A DNA stretch of 64,000 nucleotides. Source: Peribacillus psychrosaccharolyticus ATCC 23296 (GTDB lineage: Bacteria > Bacillota > Bacilli > Bacillales > DSM-1321). Position 1 is the stretch's first letter, and every line of letters begins with the position of its first letter. Where the stretch lies: the NCBI RefSeq assembly GCF_000305495.1, contig NZ_AJTN02000153.1:1-64000 (forward strand), read 5' to 3'. The notes under the pieces were generated by a model. It worked only from the letters and a program-made list of their open reading frames with translations, ran no database searches and was not told where the DNA came from. Positions 53,853-63,078 of the stretch are shown in pieces. The position numbers and the translations under genes are program-made.

Positions 53853-54845
53853 TCATTCGTTCACGGAATTCCGAACTATTAATTCCGTATTAACAAAGAT
53901 TAGTTCGCCGCGTTCACTCGGCTGCTCCATCAAATCTACTAATTTTTCAGCTCCAATGACACTAATCTCCTCAATCGGCCTCTTCACCGTGGTTAACTGT
54001 GGCGTGGTATATTGGGCAAAACCAATATCATCGAATCCGATAATCGATACATCATCTGGAACCTTTAACTGATGAGCAAAGACTGAATTCATTGCTCCGA
54101 GCGCCATATCATCATTGGAACAAAATACAGCAGTCGGCGGCTTTTTCATCGAAAGCAGCTGTTCCATTGCATGATACCCGCTCTGCATATCATAATTCCC
54201 TTTGACCATATACTCACTTTTAATCGGAATTTGATAATCAATCAACGCTTTTACGTACCCGTCTCTACGTTTGAGAGTTGAATTGAATCCTTCCTTCCCT
54301 TCAATAATCGCGATGTCCTGATGGCCTTTTTGAATCAAATATTCAATCGCCTGATACGCGCCTTCTCGATCATTCGATAAGATATTAATCAGTTTTTTTT
54401 CATCCACTTGCCGGTTTAGGACGACGAGCGGGATCTTTTTTTGAAGGACGTGGTAAATGAAGATATTATCCTCATCACTTTGACTCACTAAAATGATTCC
54501 ATCGAACCGTCCGCTGTTAATGGTCGAAAAATCGTGGTAATCATCAATCCCCCGGACAAACAAATTTAACTGTTCATTAATCACACTGTTAACACCTTTG
54601 ATCGTATCTGAAAAGAAGCTGGGCGACGTTCCATTTGTAATACTCGTAAAAAACAGGCCAATCGTGTGGGATTTCTTCAGCACTAGATTTTTGGCATTAT
54701 AATTAGGCGTATAATCCAGCTGAGAAGCTAAATCCAGGACTTTTTTTCTTGTATCCTCTTTAATCAATGGACTATTATTTAACGCCCTTGATACCGTCGT
54801 ATGCGAAACATTTAATAAGCTAGCAATATCTTTTATCGTTACCAT
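53853..54845 (-). CDS. LacI-family regulator of the hexuronate genes
   Basis: A 330-residue LacI/GalR repressor: HTH MVTIKDIASLLNVSHTTVSRALNNSPLIKEDTRKKVLDLASQLDYTPN with the hinge, then a periplasmic-binding-type effector domain (HTIGLFFTSITNGTSPSFFSDTIKG, FDGIILVSQSD, FCSNDDMALGAMNSVFAHQLKVPDDVSIIGFDDIGFAQYTTPQLTTV). Location between uxaB and the transporter, plus LacI-type palindromes in the locus, make it the likely uxa repressor, in the place of ExuR/KdgR. ATG 54845 is favoured by AAAGGA. Confidence 0.92.
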   Translation of the reverse strand: MVTIKDIASLLNVSHTTVSRALNNSPLIKEDTRKKVLDLASQLDYTPNYNAKNLVLKKSHTIGLFFTSITNGTSPSFFSDTIKGVNSVINEQLNLFVRGIDDYHDFSTINSGRFDGIILVSQSDEDNIFIYHVLQKKIPLVVLNRQVDEKKLINILSNDREGAYQAIEYLIQKGHQDIAIIEGKEGFNSTLKRRDGYVKALIDYQIPIKSEYMVKGNYDMQSGYHAMEQLLSMKKPPTAVFCSNDDMALGAMNSVFAHQLKVPDDVSIIGFDDIGFAQYTTPQLTTVKRPIEEISVIGAEKLVDLMEQPSERGELIFVNTELIVRNSVNE

Positions 54846-54908
54846 TCTACTCATCCTTTAAAATCACGAAGTATACTTCTGATAAGCATACCATATTTAA
54901 TTTCCCGG

Positions 54909-56294
54909 TTATACGTGTCTTGATTTAAGATCCAGGATGATTTCGGCATGTTTTTCGTCTGTTAATTTATACAATGATCCAATGATAATCAAAGCGAACG
55001 TCAACGTTACGGCTGGATATAGGGTCAGCAGCCCCTTAATTCCCAGCAGGGTTCCGGCTGATTGGGCCACATTGGGGATATAACCGATCAAACTTAGACC
55101 AATACCAGAAATGAAACCTGCAAGCGATTGAGCTAATTTTCGTGAAAAATTAAATAATGAATACGTTGTTGCTTCTTTCCGCTCTCCTGATACCCATTCT
55201 CCATAATCAATGATATCGGAAACAAAAGCCCATGTAATGCCGTTTGGAATACTGATTCCAATGAAAGCGATTGCTGATAGAATCGTAAATGAGTAGATAT
55301 TTGTTGGGATACAGAAATTGATTAAATCAGCCACAATACAAATCGCAAATCCGAGCATCGCTGTATTCTTCTTTCCGAATCTTGCGACAAGTTTAGGCAT
55401 CATGATGACACCTAAGAAAGAAGAACCAATAATGATGAAACTCATACTAGCAACTAGCGTAACACTCCCTAAATTATATTGAGCAAAATAGATTAATAAC
55501 GCTGATTTAATATTATAAGCGGATATTGAGAAAATAGTCATCAGCACAAGTGTTAACAATGGTTTATTTTGAACAAATGTTTTAAAAATCGACTTGAACG
55601 ATAGTTTTTCAGTTGGAGGTGCTGTACATACATTTCTTTCCTTCGTATTGCGGAAACAAATATAGAAGCTGATAATCCCAATCACACACATAATGCCCAT
55701 CGTCACAGGGAATCCAACACTTGGGTTTTCAAATTGTACGACCAACGGCATAACCACAATGCTTGTAATCAATAATGCGCCTAGTGAACCGATTTGTCTG
55801 AACGTAGCAAGTGACGTCCGGTCTTCTGCATCCTGCGTCATCGCTGCTGCAAGTGAACCATAAGGAATATTGGTAAAGGAGTAGGCAACTCCCCAGATCA
55901 TATAGATTCCATACGCATAAACGAGTTTTCCTGTATAAGAAAAATCAGGCGAAATGAACAGTAAAACCGTGATAAACGCTAACGCCAAACTACCAAATAC
56001 TAAATACGGTCTGAACTTACCACGCTTCCCAATATTTTTCCGATAATCAATCGATGAACCAACAATCGGATCGGCTACGGCTGCGAACAACTTACTGACT
56101 AAGAAAATCATTCCCGCCGCAGCGGCATGGATACCGGCGACATCGGTTAAGAATTTCAAGAGGTACAACTGGCCTAAGTCGAACATGAAACCGTTACCAA
56201 AATCACCGAACCCATACGAGATTTTTTCTTTTAAACTTAGCTTTTCTTTAGGTGCTTCTATAATGGGTATGCTTGGAGCAAGATTTGTACTCAT
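54909..56294 (-). CDS. GPH-family sugar:cation symporter, probable hexuronate transporter
   Basis: A 461-residue protein with twelve spans and the glycoside-pentoside-hexuronide family features: KEKISYGFGDFGNGFMFDLGQLYLLKFLTDVAG at the N-terminus and ADPIVGSSIDYRKNIGKRGKFRPYLVFGS after span 2. It sits between uxaC and the uxa regulator, so import of galacturonate or glucuronate is likely. The start is set by GGGAGG before ATG 56294. Confidence 0.88.
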   Translation of the reverse strand: MSTNLAPSIPIIEAPKEKLSLKEKISYGFGDFGNGFMFDLGQLYLLKFLTDVAGIHAAAAGMIFLVSKLFAAVADPIVGSSIDYRKNIGKRGKFRPYLVFGSLALAFITVLLFISPDFSYTGKLVYAYGIYMIWGVAYSFTNIPYGSLAAAMTQDAEDRTSLATFRQIGSLGALLITSIVVMPLVVQFENPSVGFPVTMGIMCVIGIISFYICFRNTKERNVCTAPPTEKLSFKSIFKTFVQNKPLLTLVLMTIFSISAYNIKSALLIYFAQYNLGSVTLVASMSFIIIGSSFLGVIMMPKLVARFGKKNTAMLGFAICIVADLINFCIPTNIYSFTILSAIAFIGISIPNGITWAFVSDIIDYGEWVSGERKEATTYSLFNFSRKLAQSLAGFISGIGLSLIGYIPNVAQSAGTLLGIKGLLTLYPAVTLTFALIIIGSLYKLTDEKHAEIILDLKSRHV

Positions 56295-56371
56295 GGTATC
56301 CTCCCAAGGATATAGATTTATAATGTCCACACATTTTGTTATACTAAGTCTGACTATTTTTTTCTTAAGGA

Positions 56372-56408
56372 CTCTCTATTCTACTTTTGGCGAAGGACGA
56401 ATAGAGAG
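56372..56408. other. Stem-loop between uxaC and the transporter gene
   Basis: CTCTCTATTC/GAATAGAGAG, 10 bp with a 17-nt loop. The T-rich flank is on the plus-strand side (CTCTTTTTATT), whereas the genes here are on the minus strand, where A-rich sequence follows. It may be an mRNA processing or stability element rather than a terminator. Confidence 0.5.
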
Positions 56409-56421
56409 CTCTTTTTATTAC

Positions 56422-57825
56422 TTACTCAAATCCAAAATAGGTATTGGCATTATCATAGGAAATCCCTTGCACGATACTGCCCAACAGTTCCATATCATTT
56501 GGCACTTCTCCATTTTCAACCCATTCACCTAGCAGCTGGCAAAGAATTCTTCTGAAATACTCATGTCTTGTGTAAGAGAGAAAGCTTCTCGAATCCGTCA
56601 GCATTCCAAGAAAACGGGTAAAGAGACCTACATTCGCAAGTGCCTTCATTTGATCAATCATGCCTTCCTTCGAATCATTAAACCACCATGCTGGACCAAA
56701 CTGGATCTTTCCAGGTGTCTTTCCATCTTGAAAACTATTAATAATACTTGCGATGATTGGATTATCATTTGGATTCAAGGAATAGAGAATCGTTTTTGGC
56801 AAGCTGTTTTCTTTTTCCATAGCATTAAGAATGGAGACAAGCGGCTTCGCGATGCCATCATCATTCATCGAATCATAGCCTGTATCTGGTCCCAGCACAT
56901 TAAACATCCGGTCATTATTATTACGAAGCGCATTGATATGGAATTGCATCGTCCATCCGAGCTCCGCATATAACCCGCCTAAGAAATTCAGGGTATACGT
57001 CCGATATTTTCTTTCTTCTTCTTTTGTGATTTCCCCGCCTTGCAGGACGTTAGCGAAAATCGCGGCGACCTCTTCTTTCGTCCCTTCTTCATACACAATG
57101 ACATCGAGCGCATGATCGGACACTCTGCCGCCAACTTCATGGAAAAAGCGGACCCGAGATTCTAAAGCCTTCAGAAAATTATCGTAATCTTCAATTTGCT
57201 GTTCAGATACCTTTGCCAATTGATTGACCCACTCAAGATAACCTGGCAGATTAATGGCTAAGCCCTTATCTGGGCGGAAACTAGGGTAAACGCTTACATT
57301 AAAGTCTTGATCTTTTTGTAATAACTGATGATACTCTAGTGAATCGATTGGGTCGTCGGTTGTACAGATGACGTTAACATTTGATTTCACTATTAAATCT
57401 CTGGCACCAAAGTTCTCCCCTTGCAGCAAACCATTTACTTTTTCCCAAATGACCGGAGCACTTTTTTCGTTTAAGAGTTCATGTACATCAAAAAAGCGTT
57501 GTAACTCCAAGTGCGTCCAGTTATACAACGGATTTCCGATGGTCATTGGTACCGTTTTGGCCCATGCCAGAAACTTGTCATAATCATCGGCATTCCCTGT
57601 CACACATTCCTCAGAAATCCCATTTGCTCTCATTAACCGCCATTTATAATGGTCACCATACAGCCAAGCTTCCGTGATGTTTTTGAATCGCTTATTCTCA
57701 TAAATCTCTTTAGGGCTCAAGTGACAATGATAGTCAATAATCGGCATATCCTTGGCATATGTATGGTAAAGCTCAACCGCTGTATCCGTAGATAGTAAAA
57801 AATTCTCTCCCATAAAGTCTTTCAT
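56422..57825 (-). CDS. uxaC: Glucuronate/galacturonate isomerase UxaC
   Basis: A 467-residue uronate isomerase: MKDFMGENFLLSTDTAVELYHTYAKDMPIIDYHCHLSPKEI with the metal-binding HCH motif, then KNITEAWLYGDHYKWRLMRANGI and TTDDPIDSLEYH. It converts glucuronate to fructuronate or galacturonate to tagaturonate and is the first step of the pathway. A GTG at 57834 is possible, but GGTGA just before ATG 57825 and the usual family N-terminus favour the latter. Two LacI-type palindromes lie upstream. Confidence 0.94.
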   Translation of the reverse strand: MKDFMGENFLLSTDTAVELYHTYAKDMPIIDYHCHLSPKEIYENKRFKNITEAWLYGDHYKWRLMRANGISEECVTGNADDYDKFLAWAKTVPMTIGNPLYNWTHLELQRFFDVHELLNEKSAPVIWEKVNGLLQGENFGARDLIVKSNVNVICTTDDPIDSLEYHQLLQKDQDFNVSVYPSFRPDKGLAINLPGYLEWVNQLAKVSEQQIEDYDNFLKALESRVRFFHEVGGRVSDHALDVIVYEEGTKEEVAAIFANVLQGGEITKEEERKYRTYTLNFLGGLYAELGWTMQFHINALRNNNDRMFNVLGPDTGYDSMNDDGIAKPLVSILNAMEKENSLPKTILYSLNPNDNPIIASIINSFQDGKTPGKIQFGPAWWFNDSKEGMIDQMKALANVGLFTRFLGMLTDSRSFLSYTRHEYFRRILCQLLGEWVENGEVPNDMELLGSIVQGISYDNANTYFGFE

Positions 57826-57851
57826 AAAGTTCACCGCATCCTTTTCAAATT

Positions 57852-57867
57852 ATGTTAGCGTTAACAT
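57852..57867. promoter_or_regulatory. LacI-type operator 1 at uxaC
   Basis: ATGTTAGCGTTAACAT, palindromic except at one pair, 27 bp upstream of the uxaC start. Confidence 0.65.
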
Positions 57868-57917
57868 TTTTAATAAAAACAAATTACTAGACCTAAATTC
57901 CGAATACGTTTAAATTT

Positions 57918-57931
57918 TGTTAACGTTAACA
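57918..57931. promoter_or_regulatory. LacI-type operator 2 at uxaC
   Basis: TGTTAACGTTAACA, a perfect 14-bp palindrome, centred about 65 bp from operator 1, close to six helical turns, which would suit looping by a LacI-type tetramer or paired dimers. Confidence 0.7.
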
Positions 57932-58062
57932 TTTAAGTACATCTTACATAAATTTATCCACTAATACAATAATTTTTCTGTTAAAATATGACTTAATACT
58001 CCATTCCTCCTATTTTTGTCACAAAGAATCCACCTAAAAAAACTTAGAAAGAAGGCACTACA

Positions 58063-58419
58063 TTGAAACGAATCATCGGAATCGTAGTCATAATCATCGT
58101 AATACTAGCTTCATGGGCACTCTTTAAAACAGACCCAACAGAAATGGATCTACTCTATATCAGCAGCACAAATTTTGAAGGTGAAACGCTGACTACGGAT
58201 GGAAGTTTCAGTAGCGGAGCGATTAAATACAGCGGCTATGACTATGAAATCGAAGGGGACACCATGTATGTCACGATTAAAAATCGTCTGTTCATTGGTA
58301 AAAGCGGCGACTTCTCCATCGAAATTAAAGATGACAAATTACGACATGTAAAAAAAGTCTTATTACAAGGAAAAGAAACATCTGATACCTATCAAATCTG
58401 GCCGTACCTAGAAGAATAG
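58063..58419 (+). CDS. Hypothetical exported protein, 118 aa
   Basis: Starts at TTG after AAAGAAGG. N-terminal hydrophobic anchor (RIIGIVVIIIVILASWALF), then a ~90-residue beta-rich domain (GAIKYSGYDYEIEGDTMYVTIKNRLFIGKSGDFSIEIKDDKLRHVKKVLLQGKET). No lipobox cysteine. Probably a membrane-anchored extracytoplasmic protein. I recognise no function. A strong terminator follows, so it is monocistronic. Confidence 0.7.
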   Translation: MKRIIGIVVIIIVILASWALFKTDPTEMDLLYISSTNFEGETLTTDGSFSSGAIKYSGYDYEIEGDTMYVTIKNRLFIGKSGDFSIEIKDDKLRHVKKVLLQGKETSDTYQIWPYLEE

Positions 58420-58423
58420 ACCT

Positions 58424-58464
58424 AAAAAACACTGCCAACCTCTACAGTTGGCAGTGTTTTTTAA
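58424..58464 (+). terminator. Terminator after the 118-aa exported protein
   Basis: AAACACTGCCAAC/GTTGGCAGTGTTT stem with a 7-nt loop and TTT tail. Confidence 0.92.
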
Positions 58465-58510
58465 TAAAAGCGGCATTTAAAGAAAAGAATAGATAAAAAC
58501 AATGAAATGA

Positions 58511-59152
58511 GTGAAAAGATTGCTGAAAGAAAAGAGTACTAAGCTTCATTTATTATTGTTAGTGGTCGTACTTGCTGTTTTGATTTGGTCCCTTATTAAG
58601 CCAAACGGTTACTTAATCTGGACAATGGAAGCACTCCCGGCGATTGTGGCACTCATTATTCTCCTGGCAACCTACAAGCGGTTTCGTCTCACGACATTAT
58701 CCTATTTCATTATCGCGCTGCTTTCGATTACGACATTCATAGGTGCTCACTATACGTACACAAAGGTTCCATTCTTTAATTGGCTTAAAGACCATTTTGA
58801 ATTAAACCGGAACCACTATGACCGGTTCGGACACTTTCTAAAAGGGTTACTCGCCATCGTACTTAGAGAAATCACCATCCGTAAAACACCACTGAAGAAA
58901 GGTCCGTGGTTAACCGCGATTACATTGAGTTATATCCTTGCTATCTCAGCACTGTATGAAATCATCGAATGGTTAGCTTCCATCATTTCAAAGGGCGGAA
59001 AAGCTTCAGAAGAATTTTTAGGATCACAAGGCGACCGGTGGGATGCACAATGGGATATGTCGCTAACCTTCCTCGGCGCCATTCTCGCCCTGCTTTTCCT
59101 CTCGAAACTCCATAATAAACTGTTAAAGAAAAAGAATGTGGATATCGATTAG
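58511..59152 (+). CDS. DUF2238 (YjdF-like) inner membrane protein
   Basis: A 213-residue protein with six spans. The family core is visible: HYDRFGHFLKGLLAIVLREITIRKTPLKKG, then ALYEIIEWLASIISKGGKASEEFLGSQGDRWDAQWDMSLTFLGA, which includes the conserved EIIEW and QGDxWDxQxDM motif. Function is unknown. It starts at GTG with only a weak ribosome binding site, so the exact start is uncertain. Confidence 0.88.
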   Translation: MKRLLKEKSTKLHLLLLVVVLAVLIWSLIKPNGYLIWTMEALPAIVALIILLATYKRFRLTTLSYFIIALLSITTFIGAHYTYTKVPFFNWLKDHFELNRNHYDRFGHFLKGLLAIVLREITIRKTPLKKGPWLTAITLSYILAISALYEIIEWLASIISKGGKASEEFLGSQGDRWDAQWDMSLTFLGAILALLFLSKLHNKLLKKKNVDID

Positions 59153-59223
59153 GCTTACCCATTAATCACTCTGTGGACAATCATTCCATAGTATATGGTA
59201 TCTGAGATAAAGGGAGCCGAAAC

Positions 59224-59859
59224 ATGAAGATAACACTTATTCTAGATTCTAAAGACAGTTGGTTCGTTGACCATGCCAAAAAACTTCAATTGATCTTGAA
59301 GAAAGATCATACTACCGAAATCATATACGACTTTAACGAAATGACGAACGGTGATATCGCTTTTTTTCTAAGTGTGACTAAAATCTGCCCTCCTGAAAAG
59401 TTAACATTACACCCTCATAATATTGTCATCCATGCGAGTGATTTGCCAAAGGGAAAAGGCTGGTCCCCCATGCCATGGCAAATCATAGAGGGTAAGAATG
59501 AGATCGTGCTATCGTTATTTGAAGCAGCAGAAAAAGTGGACAGCGGAGTGATCTACCTCAAGGATAAAGTGGTATATGAGGGAAATGAATTAATCGATGA
59601 ACTGCGAGAGAAAATGGCCGCTAAAATGAGCGAAATGGCAGTAAATTATGTAAAACACTATGACACCATAATTGGAGAAGAACAAATCGGCGAGGAGACC
59701 TTTTTCCAAAAGAGAACCCCACAAGATAGCGAGTTGGACATTACAAAATCCCTACTCCAGCAATTCAATCTATTGAGAACTATTGATAATGAACGATACC
59801 CCGCCTTCTTTTACAAAGACGGGTACAGGTATCTATTGAAAATATATAAAGAATCCTAA
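59224..59859 (+). CDS. Formyltransferase-fold protein (methionyl-tRNA/sugar formyltransferase-like)
   Basis: The 211-residue protein keeps the formyltransferase active-site layout: HNIVIHASDLPKGKGWSPMPWQIIEG (Asn, His at residues ~67-72) and, about 30 residues on, EKVDSGVIYLKDKV with the third catalytic Asp. It lacks the C-terminal tRNA-binding domain of Fmt, so it could formylate a nucleotide sugar or amine instead. GGGAGCC precedes the ATG. A bidirectional terminator follows. Confidence 0.8.
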   Translation: MKITLILDSKDSWFVDHAKKLQLILKKDHTTEIIYDFNEMTNGDIAFFLSVTKICPPEKLTLHPHNIVIHASDLPKGKGWSPMPWQIIEGKNEIVLSLFEAAEKVDSGVIYLKDKVVYEGNELIDELREKMAAKMSEMAVNYVKHYDTIIGEEQIGEETFFQKRTPQDSELDITKSLLQQFNLLRTIDNERYPAFFYKDGYRYLLKIYKES

Positions 59860-59862
59860 TCT

Positions 59863-59897
59863 AAAAAAGAGCAATTCAATATAAATTGCTCTTTTAG
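59863..59897. terminator. Bidirectional terminator between the formyltransferase and Gfo/Idh genes
   Basis: AAAAGAGCAATT/AATTGCTCTTTT 12-bp stem with a 7-nt loop, T-rich on both strands. Confidence 0.9.
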
Positions 59898-59901
59898 ATG
59901 C

Positions 59902-60963
59902 TCAATCCTCTGCTGGATTGTTAAGTTTTATCGCTTCACCTTTATCAGCTGATTCATACAGTCCATTAATAATTTTTTGTAGAATCACTCCCTGTTTTGG
60001 TGTACTAATAGGAGGTTCACCTGCGATGCAGCTCTGAATAAACCGTTCCATCTGAAGAGGATGGTCGCGGTTTTTGGGAAGGTAGGTAGGGGTTACGTCT
60101 ACGAGCGTGTCATGTTTTTCCTGATAGATTTTCAAAGGAAATACATCTGCCCCGCCCTTATCCCCCATTAGCACAACACTCATCTCTTCATGTTGTTGAA
60201 TATTAGCCGCAAATGCCGTTTCAATAATAATGGAAGAACCGTTGGTAAACGTAATCATGCCGCGTACCATGTCTTCTACCGAGAATTTTTCCCAGTCCCA
60301 CTCTCCAAATAGTCCTACACCCTTTTTGTTTCCAAGCTTTTGATAGGCAACCCCAAATACCGTGTCTGGTTCAGGATAGTCCATTAAGTATAAAGCTGTA
60401 TCCAGCATATGCACACCTATGTCAATAAGCGGACCGCCGCCCTGTAATTCTTTATTGGTAAAAACTCCCCATCCAGGAATGCCCCGTCTTCTGATAGCAT
60501 GAACTCTAGCTGCATAAATCTCACCTAATTCATCAGCCTGAATATATTTTTTCAGTGCACTAACTTCTTCCGTGTGTCTGAAATTAAATCCATAGGTTAA
60601 TATTTTTCCCATCTTCTGAGCCGTGTGAGCCATTAATTCAGCTTCTTCAACCGTCATGGCCGGCGGCTTTTCACAGATTACATGGCAGCCCGCTTCTAAG
60701 GCAGCGATGGTCGCAGCAGCGTGAAATTTATTAGGTGTACAAATACTCACCGCATCCAGTTCAACGGTTTCCAACATTTCCTTATAATCACTAAAAACAT
60801 GATCAATACCAAACTCAATAGCCAGTACCTCAGCATTTCCTCTTACGACATCTGCAATAGCAACCACTTTTACTTTATCGTTATGTTTACTATAATTCGG
60901 GAGATGTACATTTCTTGCAATACCCCCTGCCCCGATAATGCCAACTCGAAGGATATTACTCAT
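59902..60963 (-). CDS. Gfo/Idh/MocA family oxidoreductase (copy 1)
   Basis: A 353-residue NAD(P)-dependent sugar or cyclitol oxidoreductase: Rossmann start VGIIGAGGIARNVHLPNY, EKP motif in CEKPPAMTVEEAE and the C-terminal catalytic DIGVHMLD (Asp/His). The GGGPLIDIG block is almost the same as in copy 3, so these two are recent relatives. It overlaps copy 2 by 8 bp and lies last in the operon. Confidence 0.9.
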   Translation of the reverse strand: MSNILRVGIIGAGGIARNVHLPNYSKHNDKVKVVAIADVVRGNAEVLAIEFGIDHVFSDYKEMLETVELDAVSICTPNKFHAAATIAALEAGCHVICEKPPAMTVEEAELMAHTAQKMGKILTYGFNFRHTEEVSALKKYIQADELGEIYAARVHAIRRRGIPGWGVFTNKELQGGGPLIDIGVHMLDTALYLMDYPEPDTVFGVAYQKLGNKKGVGLFGEWDWEKFSVEDMVRGMITFTNGSSIIIETAFAANIQQHEEMSVVLMGDKGGADVFPLKIYQEKHDTLVDVTPTYLPKNRDHPLQMERFIQSCIAGEPPISTPKQGVILQKIINGLYESADKGEAIKLNNPAED

Positions 60964-61960
60964 CTGACTCCCCCAGGATATCTTTTATTTCCACTCTACA
61001 TTTCCGTTGATGAGATAAAGCAGCGGCTTCATTTATTACGGTCAAGTTAACCACATCTTCTTTAGTAATCGTTGAAGGTTTATCATTCTTAATAAGTGCT
61101 CCCCATTGTTCAATCGGCATTGGTAATGAGTCCAATTTTTCTATAGACATCACCCCGCCGTCCTTTAGCAACCGAATCTCTTCATTTTCAATAAGCAGTG
61201 TCCCATGGGTGCCATATAACTCTAATTGGAAGGGGCTGCTCTGTGATAGAAAACTAGTTTCTATTACGCCAAGCGCACCAGATGTATATTCGAGTAAAAC
61301 AACAGCACTGTCATCCACGCCCAATTGTTTGGTTTGCTGTAACCGTGCATGAAGTGCGGAAACAGGACCAGCTAAACGATTGGTTAAATAGATGGGATGT
61401 GCTCCTAAATCTATTAACGAACCTCCCCCGCATAATTCCTTATCAAAAAACCGTTCCGGCAGCCATCCTGAGGTTTCCTGGTTAACCGGTACCGCTCCAT
61501 TATGAGCAAGCCGACAGCGAATCATCGTTAACGTACCTAGTAACCCTTCATCTACCACTTTTTGAGCATATAAATAATAATCCTTCGTTAATCTAGGTAA
61601 AGAGACAACCAACTTAACTCCATGCTCTTCTACTGCTTGATAGATTTCCTGACAATCCTCTAGTGAAAAAGCCAACACCTTTTCAGTGAAAATATGTTTA
61701 TGGTTCTTTGCTGCAGCTAGTATAACCTCCTTATGCATACTAGTAGGCGTATTGACCACGACAGCGTCAATAGAAGAATCCGTCAAAACCTTTTGTAAAT
61801 CCTGTTCAAATCGGACACCCAGTTCTTCTGCCCACTTACTCCCCCGTTCCGCTTCTTCATCCCATATAACTTGAACGGAAAAATTTTCATTCTCCCGTAT
61901 TTCCTTTTCATAATCATTGGCATGTACATGCCATCTGCTTAATAAAGCTACATTAATCAT
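60956..61960 (-). CDS. Gfo/Idh/MocA family protein (copy 2, atypical EKP motif)
   Basis: The 334-residue protein is more distant from its neighbours. The N-terminus lacks the GxGGxA loop and reads VALLSRWHVHANDYEKEI, and the EKP motif is FTEKVLAFSLEDC with Val in place of Pro. The DLGAHPIYL segment replaces the D-x-G-x-H-x-x-D catalytic motif with loss of the last Asp. It may be a binding or regulatory relative, or act on a different substrate. GGAGGAATATAA fixes the start. Confidence 0.85.
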   Translation of the reverse strand: MINVALLSRWHVHANDYEKEIRENENFSVQVIWDEEAERGSKWAEELGVRFEQDLQKVLTDSSIDAVVVNTPTSMHKEVILAAAKNHKHIFTEKVLAFSLEDCQEIYQAVEEHGVKLVVSLPRLTKDYYLYAQKVVDEGLLGTLTMIRCRLAHNGAVPVNQETSGWLPERFFDKELCGGGSLIDLGAHPIYLTNRLAGPVSALHARLQQTKQLGVDDSAVVLLEYTSGALGVIETSFLSQSSPFQLELYGTHGTLLIENEEIRLLKDGGVMSIEKLDSLPMPIEQWGALIKNDKPSTITKEDVVNLTVINEAAALSHQRKCRVEIKDILGESDE

Positions 61961-61973
61961 TTATATTCCTCCT

Positions 61974-63056
61974 CTATTCAAAATAAACGGCATTACCTGT
62001 TTTAGCTGATTCATAGATTGCTTCAAGTATCTGAGTGACTACCAGCGCTTGTTCTGGTTTGACAATGGGCTCTGTATCATTGATGAGGCATTCTATCCAA
62101 AGTGATGCTTCTAGGTCAGCATCACTTTCTGACTTACCGTCATAAAACGCTACGCCGCCGGCATCTAGTTCCACATCGGTTTGATATAATTTGCTGAACT
62201 TTTCTCCGTTTATCCGCAATCCACCCTTCATGTCTGCACCGCCTTCAGTACCACTGAGGGAACATTTGGATTCATCAATATCGAGTGTATTCAATGCCCA
62301 ACTTGCCTCTAATACAATCGTTGCGCCATTTTGCATGGTTATAAATCCAAATGCTGAATCTTCTACTGTAAACTTTTCTGGATCCCAAGGACCCCACGCA
62401 TTAGCTGCGTCTTTCTTTTTCCCCAATTGATGATAAACATTTCCCATCACCGATTTGGGTTGATAGTTATCCATCATCCATAGGGTTAAATCGAGAGCAT
62501 GCGTCCCAATATCAATTAGTGGTCCTCCACCCTGTTTTTCTTCATCTAAAAACACTCCCCATGTTGGGACAGCACGACGACGTATGGCATGTGCTTTTGC
62601 AAAATACACTTCCCCTAAGTCACCTTGCTGGCACACCTTGTATAAATGTTGGCTATCTGGTCTAAAGCGATTGTTATAGCCAATTGTTAGTTTTTTGCCT
62701 GTCCGTTTTGCTGTATCAGCCATTTGTTTAGCTTCTTTATACGTCTTTGCCATAGGTTTCTCACACATAACATGCTTGTCAGCTTCCAAAGCGGCAATTG
62801 AAATTTCAGCATGAGAGATATTAGGTGTCAAAACATGAACCACATCAATGGATGGGTCTGCTAATAACTCCTTATAATCTTCATAGACAGATGCATCAGA
62901 TGTTCCATATTCCTTGGCGGCTTTTTCAGCTTTTGCTAAATCAATATCACAAAAGGCAACCAATTTTACTTCTTCAAGTTTTTTAAGACTTGGCAAATGC
63001 TTGCCATGTGCAATACCTCCACAACCGATAATTCCTACATTTAATTTTCCTGTCAT
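61974..63056 (-). CDS. Gfo/Idh/MocA family oxidoreductase (copy 3)
   Basis: A 360-residue canonical member: VGIIGCGGIAHGKHLPSL Rossmann motif, CEKPMAKTYKEAK, and GGGPLIDIGTHALDLTLWMMD with the catalytic Asp/His. Directly downstream of a carbohydrate ABC permease, 22 bp away, so it likely acts in catabolism of the imported sugar or cyclitol. AAGGAGGTC precedes the ATG. Confidence 0.92.
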   Translation of the reverse strand: MTGKLNVGIIGCGGIAHGKHLPSLKKLEEVKLVAFCDIDLAKAEKAAKEYGTSDASVYEDYKELLADPSIDVVHVLTPNISHAEISIAALEADKHVMCEKPMAKTYKEAKQMADTAKRTGKKLTIGYNNRFRPDSQHLYKVCQQGDLGEVYFAKAHAIRRRAVPTWGVFLDEEKQGGGPLIDIGTHALDLTLWMMDNYQPKSVMGNVYHQLGKKKDAANAWGPWDPEKFTVEDSAFGFITMQNGATIVLEASWALNTLDIDESKCSLSGTEGGADMKGGLRINGEKFSKLYQTDVELDAGGVAFYDGKSESDADLEASLWIECLINDTEPIVKPEQALVVTQILEAIYESAKTGNAVYFE

Positions 63057-63078
63057 TCTGTTGACCTCCTTGAATTAA

